Shown here one piece after another: positions 23,022 to 30,287 of a stretch of DNA of 54,607 nucleotides (positions are counted from its first letter, which is position 1; each line of letters opens with the position of its first letter). The notes under the pieces were generated by a model, which saw only the letters and a list, made by a program, of their open reading frames with translations, was not told the DNA's origin and ran no database searches. Position numbers and translations under genes: made by a program. The DNA is from an uncultured Clostridia bacterium (lineage in GTDB: Bacteria; Bacillota; Clostridia; Christensenellales; Pumilibacteraceae): the NCBI GenBank assembly GCA_934229275.1, contig CAKQDN010000008.1:1-54607 (forward strand). The letters run 5' to 3'.

Positions 23022-25256
23022 ATGAACACGTTATATCCGGCAAAATTCATTAAATTAAATTTCGGTCGCGAAACCGAGTCCGTCGAACGTTACGGCAACG
23101 CCTGCTCGTATTTCCGGAGAGAATTCGCTCTGTCCTACAAAAAAGTGGTAAAGGCGGAACTCATGGCAACCGCGATAGGCGTTTTCAAAGCGTATATAAA
23201 CGGCGTCGAGGCGGACGGCGACTACATGTCGCCCGGGTTTACCGACTACCGTAAGCGTATTCCGTGGTGCCGCTACGACATAACCGACAAATTGAAGAAA
23301 AACAACGCCGTTGTGCTTGTCGCCGGCGACGGTTGGGCGGTCGGATATATGGGTAACTTTATGTACCGCCGCAACTACTATCGCGACGTTTGCGTCTGCG
23401 CGAAAATAGTCGTGTATTACGAGGACGGCAGCCGCGACGAAATTCTCACCGACGAGAACTGGCGCGCCGATACCGACGAAATCGTGCGCACCGACAACTA
23501 TATGGGAGAGGTTATCAACCATACGTATTCCAAAAACAAGACCTTCTATCTGCCCGACTACGATTATAAAGAGGGCAATTGGAGAACGCCCGAGTGCGTG
23601 ACTAGCGGCATATTCTACGCATGTTTAAGCGTGGAAATCGCGCCGAGAATAAAGGTCATGCACGTTTTAACGCCCGAAATCATCTCGAAAAGCAACCGCT
23701 TCGTCCGTTACGACTTCAAGCAGAACATGGTGGGCGTGCTGCGCGTAAAGGTAAAGGGCGAGCGTGGAACCATAATAGTCGCGCGCCATGCCGAAATGCT
23801 CGAACAGGACGGAACCCTGTACACCGAGAATCTGCGCAAAGCCGAGGCAACCGACACGTTTATTTTAAGCGGCGAGGGCGAGGAAGAATTCCGTCCGCTG
23901 TTCACTTTCCACGGCTTCCGCTACGCCGAACTGCGCATAACCGGTAAAGCCGAAATTCTGTCGGTAGAGGGCGAGGTCATGTATTCCGCTCTCGGAAAGA
24001 CCGGCGAATTCGCCTGCTCGGACGAAATCGTAAACCGCGTTTATAAAAACGTCGTGTGGGGTCAGCGCGGCAACTTTTTAAGCGTTCCCACCGACTGTCC
24101 ACAGCGCGACGAGCGACTGGGCTGGACGGGCGACGCGCAGATTTTCTGCGGAACGGCTATGTTCAACATGGACTGCGAGAAATTCTACAAAAAGTATATA
24201 CTGGACCTTATCGACAGTAGCCGCGGCGACGGTACTATAGGCGGCGTTGCTCCGCACGTTCCGCACACGGTATACGACGACGAAGAGTGCCATATGCCCG
24301 ACTGCGCAGGATGGGCGGACGCTATGGCGGTCATTCCGTACGAATACTACCTTATGTACGGAAACGAGCAGGATCTTCGCGACCAACTGTACTTCGTCAA
24401 GAGTTATATAAAGACCTGCGAGGACTGGAGCGACGGCTGCATCCGTCCGTCCGACCCCAACTGGGGCGACTGGCTTAACGTGGACTGCTTCACCGACAAG
24501 AGTCTGCTGTCCACCGCGTACTTCGCTTTCTCCACGCGCCTTACCGTTAAAATGTGCGAAATCTGCTCCGATCCCGAAAAACAGTACTTCGAAAACCTGT
24601 ACGAGCGCATAAAAGCCGCTTTCCGCGAAAAATTCCTTATGAAAGACGGCACGCTGTCCTGCCACACGCAGACGGCTTATCTTCTCGCGTACGCTTCGGG
24701 CGTCATGAGCAAGGAAGAAATACGCGCGCCTTTCCTGGGCACCGTGCATAAAGCGAACGACAAACTCACCACGGGCTTCCTCGGAATCAAATTCCTGCTG
24801 CCCACGCTGTGCGACCTCGGCGAAACCGACCTCGCGTATAAAATTCTGTGCAGCCGCGAATATCCCGGCTGGGGTTACAGCGCGGTAAACGGAGCCACCA
24901 CCATGTGGGAGAGATGGAACAGTTACACCAAAGAAAAGGGCTTCGGCGACGTGAGCATGAACTCGTTCAACCACTACTCGTTCGGAAGCGTTGCCGAGTG
25001 GATGTTCAAGTACTGTCTCGGAATCCGTCCCGATATCGACGGCGCCGGCTTTAAAAAACTCACGCTTTGCCCCGCCCCCGATTTCAGCGGCAAACTCACT
25101 CACGCCGAGGGCGGTTACGGCAGCAAAAAGGGTAAAATTTCCGTAAGTTGGAAGGCGGAAGAGGGTAAAGTGAAGTACTTCGCGCGCGTTCCGAAGGAAA
25201 TCGACCTCACTCTCGATATGCCCGAAAACGTCGTCGCCGAAATCGAAAGATATTGA
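23022..25256 (+). CDS. GH78 alpha-L-rhamnosidase
   Basis: A 744-residue enzyme with no signal peptide, so intracellular. The N-terminal beta-domains contain 'FKAYINGVEADGDYMSPGFTDY' (about 55-76), the standard opening. The (alpha/alpha)6 barrel begins near 345 with 'PTDCPQRDERLGWTGDAQIF', the family signature holding the general acid, and includes 'GATTMWERWNSY' with the likely general base. It removes terminal alpha-L-rhamnose from plant glycosides or bacterial polysaccharide. The GTG six codons upstream is rejected because AAGGAG lies between it and the ATG. It is monocistronic, with a strong terminator after it. Confidence 0.92.
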   Translation: MNTLYPAKFIKLNFGRETESVERYGNACSYFRREFALSYKKVVKAELMATAIGVFKAYINGVEADGDYMSPGFTDYRKRIPWCRYDITDKLKKNNAVVLVAGDGWAVGYMGNFMYRRNYYRDVCVCAKIVVYYEDGSRDEILTDENWRADTDEIVRTDNYMGEVINHTYSKNKTFYLPDYDYKEGNWRTPECVTSGIFYACLSVEIAPRIKVMHVLTPEIISKSNRFVRYDFKQNMVGVLRVKVKGERGTIIVARHAEMLEQDGTLYTENLRKAEATDTFILSGEGEEEFRPLFTFHGFRYAELRITGKAEILSVEGEVMYSALGKTGEFACSDEIVNRVYKNVVWGQRGNFLSVPTDCPQRDERLGWTGDAQIFCGTAMFNMDCEKFYKKYILDLIDSSRGDGTIGGVAPHVPHTVYDDEECHMPDCAGWADAMAVIPYEYYLMYGNEQDLRDQLYFVKSYIKTCEDWSDGCIRPSDPNWGDWLNVDCFTDKSLLSTAYFAFSTRLTVKMCEICSDPEKQYFENLYERIKAAFREKFLMKDGTLSCHTQTAYLLAYASGVMSKEEIRAPFLGTVHKANDKLTTGFLGIKFLLPTLCDLGETDLAYKILCSREYPGWGYSAVNGATTMWERWNSYTKEKGFGDVSMNSFNHYSFGSVAEWMFKYCLGIRPDIDGAGFKKLTLCPAPDFSGKLTHAEGGYGSKKGKISVSWKAEEGKVKYFARVPKEIDLTLDMPENVVAEIERY

Positions 25257-25305
25257 TTTTTTCGCCGAATCGACGCGGATAAGCCGTTAAAACGCAATAA
25301 ATAAT

Positions 25306-25352
25306 AAAAAAGCCGCGCGGTAGGAGTAAAATCTCTGCCGCGCGGCTTTTTT
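25306..25352. terminator. Strong bidirectional terminator
   Basis: AAAAAAGCCGCGCGG...CCGCGCGGCTTTTTT forms a 9-base G/C stem flanked by A- and T-runs, between the rhamnosidase and the convergent XRE gene. Confidence 0.92.
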
Positions 25353-25375
25353 GCGTTGTTATAAGCGGATATTGA

Positions 25376-25585
25376 CTAATTCCCCGACGTAAAATCCCGA
25401 CCGATTAACTCGTCTACCGATATGCCGTAATAGTCCGCCAGTTTTACTATCTGAAAAATGTTCGCGATGCCTTTATCGCTCTCTATCCAACTGATCGTGT
25501 TTTGCGGAATTCCGGTCTCTTTTGCCAGTTGACTTTGCGATAATCCGTTTGCAAGCCTTATCGATTTAATTGCTTTTCCGTACAT
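25376..25585 (-). CDS. Small XRE (Cro/CI-type) repressor
   Basis: A 69-residue single-domain helix-turn-helix protein ('LSQSQLAKETGIPQNTISWIE' near 15-35), the whole of the Cro/CI fold with only a short tail. Start ATG at 25585 after GCGGAGG. It is divergent from a membrane-protein gene. The interval between them carries two copies of ATCAA-N4-TTG, one of them a perfect palindrome located in the spacer of the divergent promoter. It should repress that gene and perhaps itself. Confidence 0.9.
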   Translation of the reverse strand: MYGKAIKSIRLANGLSQSQLAKETGIPQNTISWIESDKGIANIFQIVKLADYYGISVDELIGRDFTSGN

Positions 25586-25612
25586 GTTTCGTATACCTCC
25601 GCAAAAACAAAT

Positions 25613-25655
25613 ATCAAAATCTTGCTTAAAATGCTTGACATATCAACATCTTGAT
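25613..25655. promoter_or_regulatory. Paired XRE operator sites
   Basis: ATCAAAATCTTG at 25613-25624 and ATCAACATCTTGAT at 25642-25655. The second is a palindrome with arms ATCAA/TTGAT and sits between the -35 and -10 of the plus-strand promoter. The two sites are 29 bases apart, nearly three helical turns. Confidence 0.6.
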
Positions 25656-25663
25656 AATATACT
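25635..25663 (+). promoter_or_regulatory. Promoter of the gene opposite the XRE repressor
   Basis: TTGACA (25635-25640), 17 bases, TATACT (25658-25663), with an XRE operator in the spacer. Confidence 0.75.
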
Positions 25664-25664
25664 G

Positions 25665-26129
25665 ATGATAGGCTATCGGAAAAACGACGAAAAAGTTCTT
25701 TTGTTGTATGTACTTGCGGCGGCAAAAGAAAAATGCGACGTTAAACGGAGCCTTTTCGGATGGCTCGGCGTGTTTTTTGTATTCGAAACTACCCCGGTGT
25801 TTGCTTATGGGTTCGGGTTCTACGCGCTAATCGTTTTGAATTTGCTTGCAACTGCTTTTGCCGTTTTCGCTATGCTTATGCAGAGTAGAGGCAAGATAAA
25901 ACGGCTTGGAATACTTGCAAACGCAACGGTTAAAACAAGTTCGGGCGAGGGAACGACCGAGCCGTATATAATAAAGAAGAAAATAGGTTTAACCGTATAC
26001 CTGATTCTTGCGATTTTCGGATTAAGCATAGTGTCGCAGGGCATTATGCAAAGCGACTTCAACTCTTTCGAGGCAAAAACTTTTTCGTATAGCCAAAGCC
26101 TTCCGCAAGAAGCCCGAGAAGAGCAATAG
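25665..26129 (+). CDS. Membrane protein controlled by the XRE repressor (start uncertain)
   Basis: About 154 residues if the ATG at 25665 is used. I do not recognise the family. Hydrophobic segments lie near residues 36-60 and 60-75, and a third near 108-126, with a basic loop between. The reading frame is open back to 25584, but the promoter lies inside that extension. Even the ATG at 25665 sits only one base after the -10, ahead of the expected transcription start. The true start may therefore be a TTG or GTG slightly downstream, or the promoter may start at an unusual distance. A small repressor paired with a small membrane protein recalls regulated toxin-like or immunity modules, but that is only an analogy. 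Confidence 0.55.
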   Translation: MIGYRKNDEKVLLLYVLAAAKEKCDVKRSLFGWLGVFFVFETTPVFAYGFGFYALIVLNLLATAFAVFAMLMQSRGKIKRLGILANATVKTSSGEGTTEPYIIKKKIGLTVYLILAIFGLSIVSQGIMQSDFNSFEAKTFSYSQSLPQEAREEQ

Positions 26130-26205
26130 CGCGGAATAATTGAAAGTAAAAAAGTCGCGCTGCTACCCGATTAAAGTCAATACGCTTACGAATTAAATAA
26201 AAGAT

Positions 26206-26250
26206 TAAACGCCTTTACGCGCCGCTACGAGCGACCCGTAGGGGCGTTTT
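26206..26250. terminator. Terminator overlapping the end of the flippase gene
   Basis: AAACGCC (26206-26212) and GGCGTTT (26242-26248), with inner CTAC/GTAG pairing, form a hairpin shared by two convergent genes. It overlaps the last codons of the flippase gene. Confidence 0.6.
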
Positions 26251-27715
26251 CGGTTCTTTTAAACAACAGGCGCAGCGGAATAATCGGCGTCGCAGCCGCA
26301 GCAATCGCCACCGAGCCGCGAGTAAGAGCGAGCATAAGCGGAGAAAGCGACGAGAACGCATCTCGGGTCAAAAGAAGCGCGGCTATGAACAGTCCTGCCG
26401 AGAGAGCCGGCAACAGCAGTTTTTTCACCGATATTCCCGGTTTAAGCACGATCGCCCCGACGAGCGAGATAAGACAAGCCGAAACCGCCGCCGACAGAAC
26501 CTGCGCCAAAGTCGCGCCGCCTATTCCGAGCCGCGGAGTAAGCACGGCGCACGCGATCGCCCGAGCCGCGGCTCCGATTAGGCGCAGAACGAAAACGCCC
26601 GCGTTTTTTCCCCGGGCGTGGAAAAGCACGGTAAAAGCCTGCGTAATCGCCGAGAACAGCGCTCCGCACGAGCCTATCCGCACTATAGACACCGCGATCG
26701 CGGCGTTTTCGGACGAGAGCGACGGAAAAAGCAGCGAAACCGCACAGTCGGCAAACGCGAAAAGCGCGGCGTAGAAAACGGTTCCGATAAAGAAGAACGT
26801 GCCGAACACGACGGTAAAGTCGGGCTCGTCGTTTTCGGACGCGAGTTTGGGCAGAAAGTAGGCGTGCGCCGCCGAGTACACGGACGCCGGCAGAGATAAA
26901 AGAGTCCCTGCGACGCCCTCTTTTATTCCGTACCCTGCAGCCGCCCGTTCCGCGCCTATTGTCGCGTTCAGCGCGCCCGGAACTATAAAACTGTCGAGCA
27001 TTGCCGACAGCGGCGAAATTATCCCGGTAAGAGCCACCGGCATACTGCGAAAAAGCAGCGAAAAAGCGACTTTTTTATCACATTCTCCGCCCGTAAAGCC
27101 CTTTTTCCGCCTTGCAAGCAGTAAAAAGACGAGAGAGGCGATTTCCGCGAAAAACGTGCCTGCCGCGGCGAACGGAGCGGATAAGTCCGGTGACGTCGAC
27201 GCACCGAGGAAAGCGAAAAGCGGCGCGCACACCGCCTTAACCGCCTGTAAAATCAGTTCGGAAGCCGAAGCCGTCGCAAATCTGCCGTCGCCCAATATCG
27301 CTCCTCGCACCGCCGCAGCCGCCGCGCACACCGGGACGGACGCGCAAAGCACGCGGTAGGTCGAACAGCATGCCGAAAGTCCCTGCAATCCGGCAATAAA
27401 GTCCGCGGCAAAAAACAGCGCGGCAGCCGGGACGAGCGACCCCGAAACCGCGACAAACCCCAGAAAAGCCAGCGTTTTATCGCTTAACCGCGTCCGGTTT
27501 TTCGCGACGAACGCCGACACGCACGAACTTATTCCGCCCGACGAGAGCGACACGATAAGCCCGTACAGCGGAAACGCCGCGAAATAAAAGCCCGAGCCGT
27601 CCGCTCCGAGCGCCGCGGACAGAGGTATTTTTCCTATCGCCGAAAACGCTTTGCCTGCCGCGAGCAGCAGAGCCGAAAAAATCAGCGTTTTTTTGTTCTT
27701 ACTCAACTTTTTCAT
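26225..27715 (-). CDS. MOP-superfamily polysaccharide/lipid flippase (SpoVB/MurJ-like)
   Basis: A 496-residue membrane protein with about 14 hydrophobic segments and the 'FxxxGKxFSxIxKIPLSAALGADGSGFYF' start typical of the SpoVB/polysaccharide-biosynthesis branch of the MOP superfamily. Such proteins flip lipid-linked sugars, for example lipid II, across the membrane; SpoVB acts in spore cortex formation. Basic charges cluster in the loops near 73-80 and 205-220. It is transcribed away from serS and spoIIE. The gene is unusually rich in Ala and GC compared with its neighbours. The specific substrate is inferred only from family. Confidence 0.82.
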   Translation of the reverse strand: MKKLSKNKKTLIFSALLLAAGKAFSAIGKIPLSAALGADGSGFYFAAFPLYGLIVSLSSGGISSCVSAFVAKNRTRLSDKTLAFLGFVAVSGSLVPAAALFFAADFIAGLQGLSACCSTYRVLCASVPVCAAAAAVRGAILGDGRFATASASELILQAVKAVCAPLFAFLGASTSPDLSAPFAAAGTFFAEIASLVFLLLARRKKGFTGGECDKKVAFSLLFRSMPVALTGIISPLSAMLDSFIVPGALNATIGAERAAAGYGIKEGVAGTLLSLPASVYSAAHAYFLPKLASENDEPDFTVVFGTFFFIGTVFYAALFAFADCAVSLLFPSLSSENAAIAVSIVRIGSCGALFSAITQAFTVLFHARGKNAGVFVLRLIGAAARAIACAVLTPRLGIGGATLAQVLSAAVSACLISLVGAIVLKPGISVKKLLLPALSAGLFIAALLLTRDAFSSLSPLMLALTRGSVAIAAAATPIIPLRLLFKRTENAPTGRS

Positions 27716-27831
27716 CGCGTATAGTATGCTCCGAAAAAAGCAAAATCGTCGCGCTTCACGCCAAAAAGGCGACTGCGGCTGCGCTCGCCGAAAAAAATGA
27801 CGGCGTACTGCGGTAAAAGCGGCAAAAAGTC

Positions 27832-27860
27832 TTGATTTTTTCGCGACAATAGGCTATAAT
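27832..27860 (+). promoter_or_regulatory. Promoter of serS
   Basis: TTGATT (27832-27837), 17 bases, TATAAT (27855-27860). Only about 30 bases of leader remain before the ATG, so no T-box riboswitch is possible here. Confidence 0.8.
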
Positions 27861-27895
27861 AGTATGTAATCAATCCAACGAGAGGCAAAAATATA

Positions 27896-29155
27896 ATGTT
27901 AGACATCAGATTTATCGTAGAAAACGCGCAGGCGGTTAAAGACGCTATGGCAACCCGTAGCGGAACGTACGACGTCGACAAGGTCGTAACGCTGGACAAG
28001 CGTCGCCGCGAAATCATCGGCGAAGTCGAAGCGCTTAAAGCCGACCGCAACAAAGTAACTGCGGAAATCGCAAAGATAAAAAGAGAAGGCGGCAACGCCG
28101 ACGCGCTCATCGCCGAGCAGAAAAACGACGGCGACAGAATAAAGGCTCTCGACGCCGAACTTTCCACCGTGGCGGCAGACCTGCGCATGGCGGCTCTGTC
28201 CGTCCCCAACATCCCCGACAAGAGCGTTCCCGTCGGCAAGGACGACAGCGAAAACGTCGAACAGCGCAGATTCATGGAGCCCACGAAATTCGATTTCGAA
28301 CCCAAAGCGCACTGGGACATCGGCGCAGACCTCAATATTCTCGACCCTGCAACCGCCGCTAAAATCACCGGCGCACGCTTCACCGTTTACCGCGGACTGG
28401 GAGCCCGTCTCGAGCGCGCCGTGTACAACTTCATGCTGGACACGCACACCGCAAACGGCTACACCGAGATTTTCCCTCCGTATATGGTCAACCGCGACAG
28501 CATGACCGGAACGGGACAACTGCCCAAATTCGAGGACGACGCGTTCTCGCTTAAAAATTACGACTATTTCCTTATCCCCACCGCCGAAGTGCCGGTAACC
28601 AATATGCTGCGCGGCGACGTCGTGGACGCAAAGGACCTTCCCATTCATTACTGCGCGTACACCGCATGCTTCCGCGCGGAAGCCGGCAGCGCAGGAAGAG
28701 ATACTCGCGGTCTTATCCGTCAGCATCAGTTCAATAAGGTCGAACTCGTCAAGTTCACCATGCCCGAGGACAGTTGGAACGAACTCGAGGACTTAACTCA
28801 CGAAGCCGAAAAAATTCTGCAACTGCTGAAACTTCCGTACAGAGTGGTATGCCTTTGCACGGGCGACCTCGGATTCAGTTCGGCAAAGACGTACGACATC
28901 GAAGTGTGGATGCCTTCCTACGGCAGATACGTCGAAATTTCGTCCTGCTCCAACTTCGTGGACTATCAGGCGAGAAGAATGAACATCAAGTACAAAAAGG
29001 ACGGCAAAACCGGATTTTTGCACACGCTCAACGGCTCGGGTCTGGCGGTCGGCAGAACGGTCGCAGCCATTCTCGAAAACTACCAGAACGCCGACGGCAC
29101 CGTAACCGTTCCCGAAGCACTGGTCAAGTACATGGGCACCGACATTATTAAATAA
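27896..29155 (+). CDS. serS: Seryl-tRNA synthetase
   Basis: A 419-residue class II synthetase, standard length. Residues about 30-105 form the long antiparallel coiled-coil arm that contacts the tRNA-Ser variable arm. The catalytic domain follows with motif 2 'CFRAEAGSAGRDTRGLIRQHQFNKVE' (shown in part) and motif 3 'NGSGLAVGRTVAAILENYQ'. It charges tRNA-Ser (and tRNA-Sec where present) with serine. Unlike many Firmicutes serS genes it has no T-box leader. The Gln/Tyr/Pro-rich membrane protein gene lies 48 bases downstream and is probably co-transcribed. Confidence 0.98.
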   Translation: MLDIRFIVENAQAVKDAMATRSGTYDVDKVVTLDKRRREIIGEVEALKADRNKVTAEIAKIKREGGNADALIAEQKNDGDRIKALDAELSTVAADLRMAALSVPNIPDKSVPVGKDDSENVEQRRFMEPTKFDFEPKAHWDIGADLNILDPATAAKITGARFTVYRGLGARLERAVYNFMLDTHTANGYTEIFPPYMVNRDSMTGTGQLPKFEDDAFSLKNYDYFLIPTAEVPVTNMLRGDVVDAKDLPIHYCAYTACFRAEAGSAGRDTRGLIRQHQFNKVELVKFTMPEDSWNELEDLTHEAEKILQLLKLPYRVVCLCTGDLGFSSAKTYDIEVWMPSYGRYVEISSCSNFVDYQARRMNIKYKKDGKTGFLHTLNGSGLAVGRTVAAILENYQNADGTVTVPEALVKYMGTDIIK

Positions 29156-29203
29156 ACCGATTAAACCGAAGAAAAAGCGCTCGGAAACAGGAGGAGCAGA
29201 AGT

Positions 29204-30190
29204 TTGAAATCAATAATATCGTTTCTTACTTTCATAGTGGAAGGAATAGCAAGAGCCGTCGTGTTCTTGCTGTCCACGCTCGGACTGTGGATTCCGGCTT
29301 TGTTCTGCGCCCTGTTTTTCCTCGTCTGCGCGATAACGGTCACGCCGTTCGCGGACGTTGCCGGCATTTTCTACGTCGGACTGACGCTTTCGATGCTGCT
29401 GTCCATCGGTATTTCCGTAGCGCAGGTGCTTAAAAAGAAGGATATAAAAAGGCTTAGCCGCTCGGCGGACAAGCCCAAAAAACTCAAAAAGAAAAAGGGC
29501 GAAGAGCAACAGGCTTCGCAAAGCGATTTCGCTCAGCCCAACATGATTTACCCGAACGACGGCTATCAACCGCAGCAGCCCGGTTATCCGCAACCCGGCT
29601 ATCCGTATCCGCAGCAGGGCTATCCGGCTCAGCCGTATGGCTACCAGCCGCCCTATCAGCCGCAGTATCCGCAGCAGGGCTATCCGCAACCGGGTTATCA
29701 ACCGCCTTATCAGCCGCAGCAACCCTATCAGCCCCCGACCTATCCGACTCAGCCGACCTATCCGCAGCAAACCTATCAACCGCAGCAGAATTATCCGCAG
29801 CCCGGCTATCAGCCGCAGCAGCCGTATTCGCAGCCGCAGGGTTATCCGCAGCAGCAAAACGATATGCAGGGCGGCGGAAACAATTTCGCGTCTTACCAAA
29901 GCGACGAAAACAAGCAGGATTCGGGCAGCGCGTACGAGCAGGCTAAAAAGAGCATGAACCGCGAATTCTTCGGCTACGATTCGCCAGGCAAAAAGGACGA
30001 TACGCCGTCGTATAACGACCTTAAACCCAAAGAGAGCGCGTTCAATACGTTCAACGAACAGCCGCTCGGCGTCTATCGTACACGCGTCGATCCCGACGTC
30101 GTCATTTACGAATACGCCGACAGAATCGAGTACTATCGTAGAAACGACCGCGGCGGACTGGACTACGTTCGCACGCAGAGTAAGCGATAA
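29204..30190 (+). CDS. Membrane protein with long Gln/Tyr/Pro-rich tail
   Basis: A 328-residue protein, translated from TTG with a strong site (AGGAGGAGCAGAAG). Two transmembrane helices (about 9-45 and 50-75) are followed by a Lys-rich linker (80-100). A low-complexity region (about 110-225) is built of short 'YPQQGYPQPGYQP'-like repeats made almost only of Gln, Tyr, Pro and Gly. The last 100 residues are mixed and folded-looking, ending 'YEYADRIEYYRRNDRGGLDYVRTQ'. Such tails occur in adhesive, coat or phase-separating proteins. Its place between serS and spoIIE suggests a cell-envelope or sporulation role, but I know no homologue. Confidence 0.8.
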   Translation: MKSIISFLTFIVEGIARAVVFLLSTLGLWIPALFCALFFLVCAITVTPFADVAGIFYVGLTLSMLLSIGISVAQVLKKKDIKRLSRSADKPKKLKKKKGEEQQASQSDFAQPNMIYPNDGYQPQQPGYPQPGYPYPQQGYPAQPYGYQPPYQPQYPQQGYPQPGYQPPYQPQQPYQPPTYPTQPTYPQQTYQPQQNYPQPGYQPQQPYSQPQGYPQQQNDMQGGGNNFASYQSDENKQDSGSAYEQAKKSMNREFFGYDSPGKKDDTPSYNDLKPKESAFNTFNEQPLGVYRTRVDPDVVIYEYADRIEYYRRNDRGGLDYVRTQSKR

Positions 30191-30210
30191 GTGACAACAA
30201 TAGCACGCTA

Positions 30211-30219
30211 TCGACAAAA
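30211..30219 (-). promoter_or_regulatory. Possible Spo0A box upstream of spoIIE
   Basis: On the minus strand TTTTGTCGA matches the Spo0A-binding core TGTCGAA at six of seven positions (next base T). It lies about 35-40 bases upstream of a weak -10 (TAAAAT, 30249-30254). Known spoIIE genes are Spo0A-activated, which is the only reason to mention so short a match. Confidence 0.35.
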
Positions 30220-30249
30220 TTAAACAAAATAAAGCGTTATCAAAGTGAT

Positions 30250-30287
30250 AAAATACACTCGAACTAAATAATTCGGGTGTATTTTTT
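30250..30287 (+). terminator. Terminator-like hairpin abutting the spoIIE start codon
   Basis: AAAATACACTCGAA pairs with TTCGGGTGTATTTT (one G-U), followed by TT and then directly ATG at 30288. It can end transcripts from the gene upstream. It also contains the only ribosome-site-like bases (GGGTG) for spoIIE. Confidence 0.75.

Noticed and set aside
24078..25103. Minus-strand open frame opposite the rhamnosidase
   Set aside because: Shadow of a well-supported GH78 gene, with low-complexity translation and no start signals.
27861..27895. T-box riboswitch for serS (and for cysE-cysS at 40847-40900)
   Set aside because: The leaders are about 30 and 50 bases, far too short for a T-box, and no T-box core sequence is seen.
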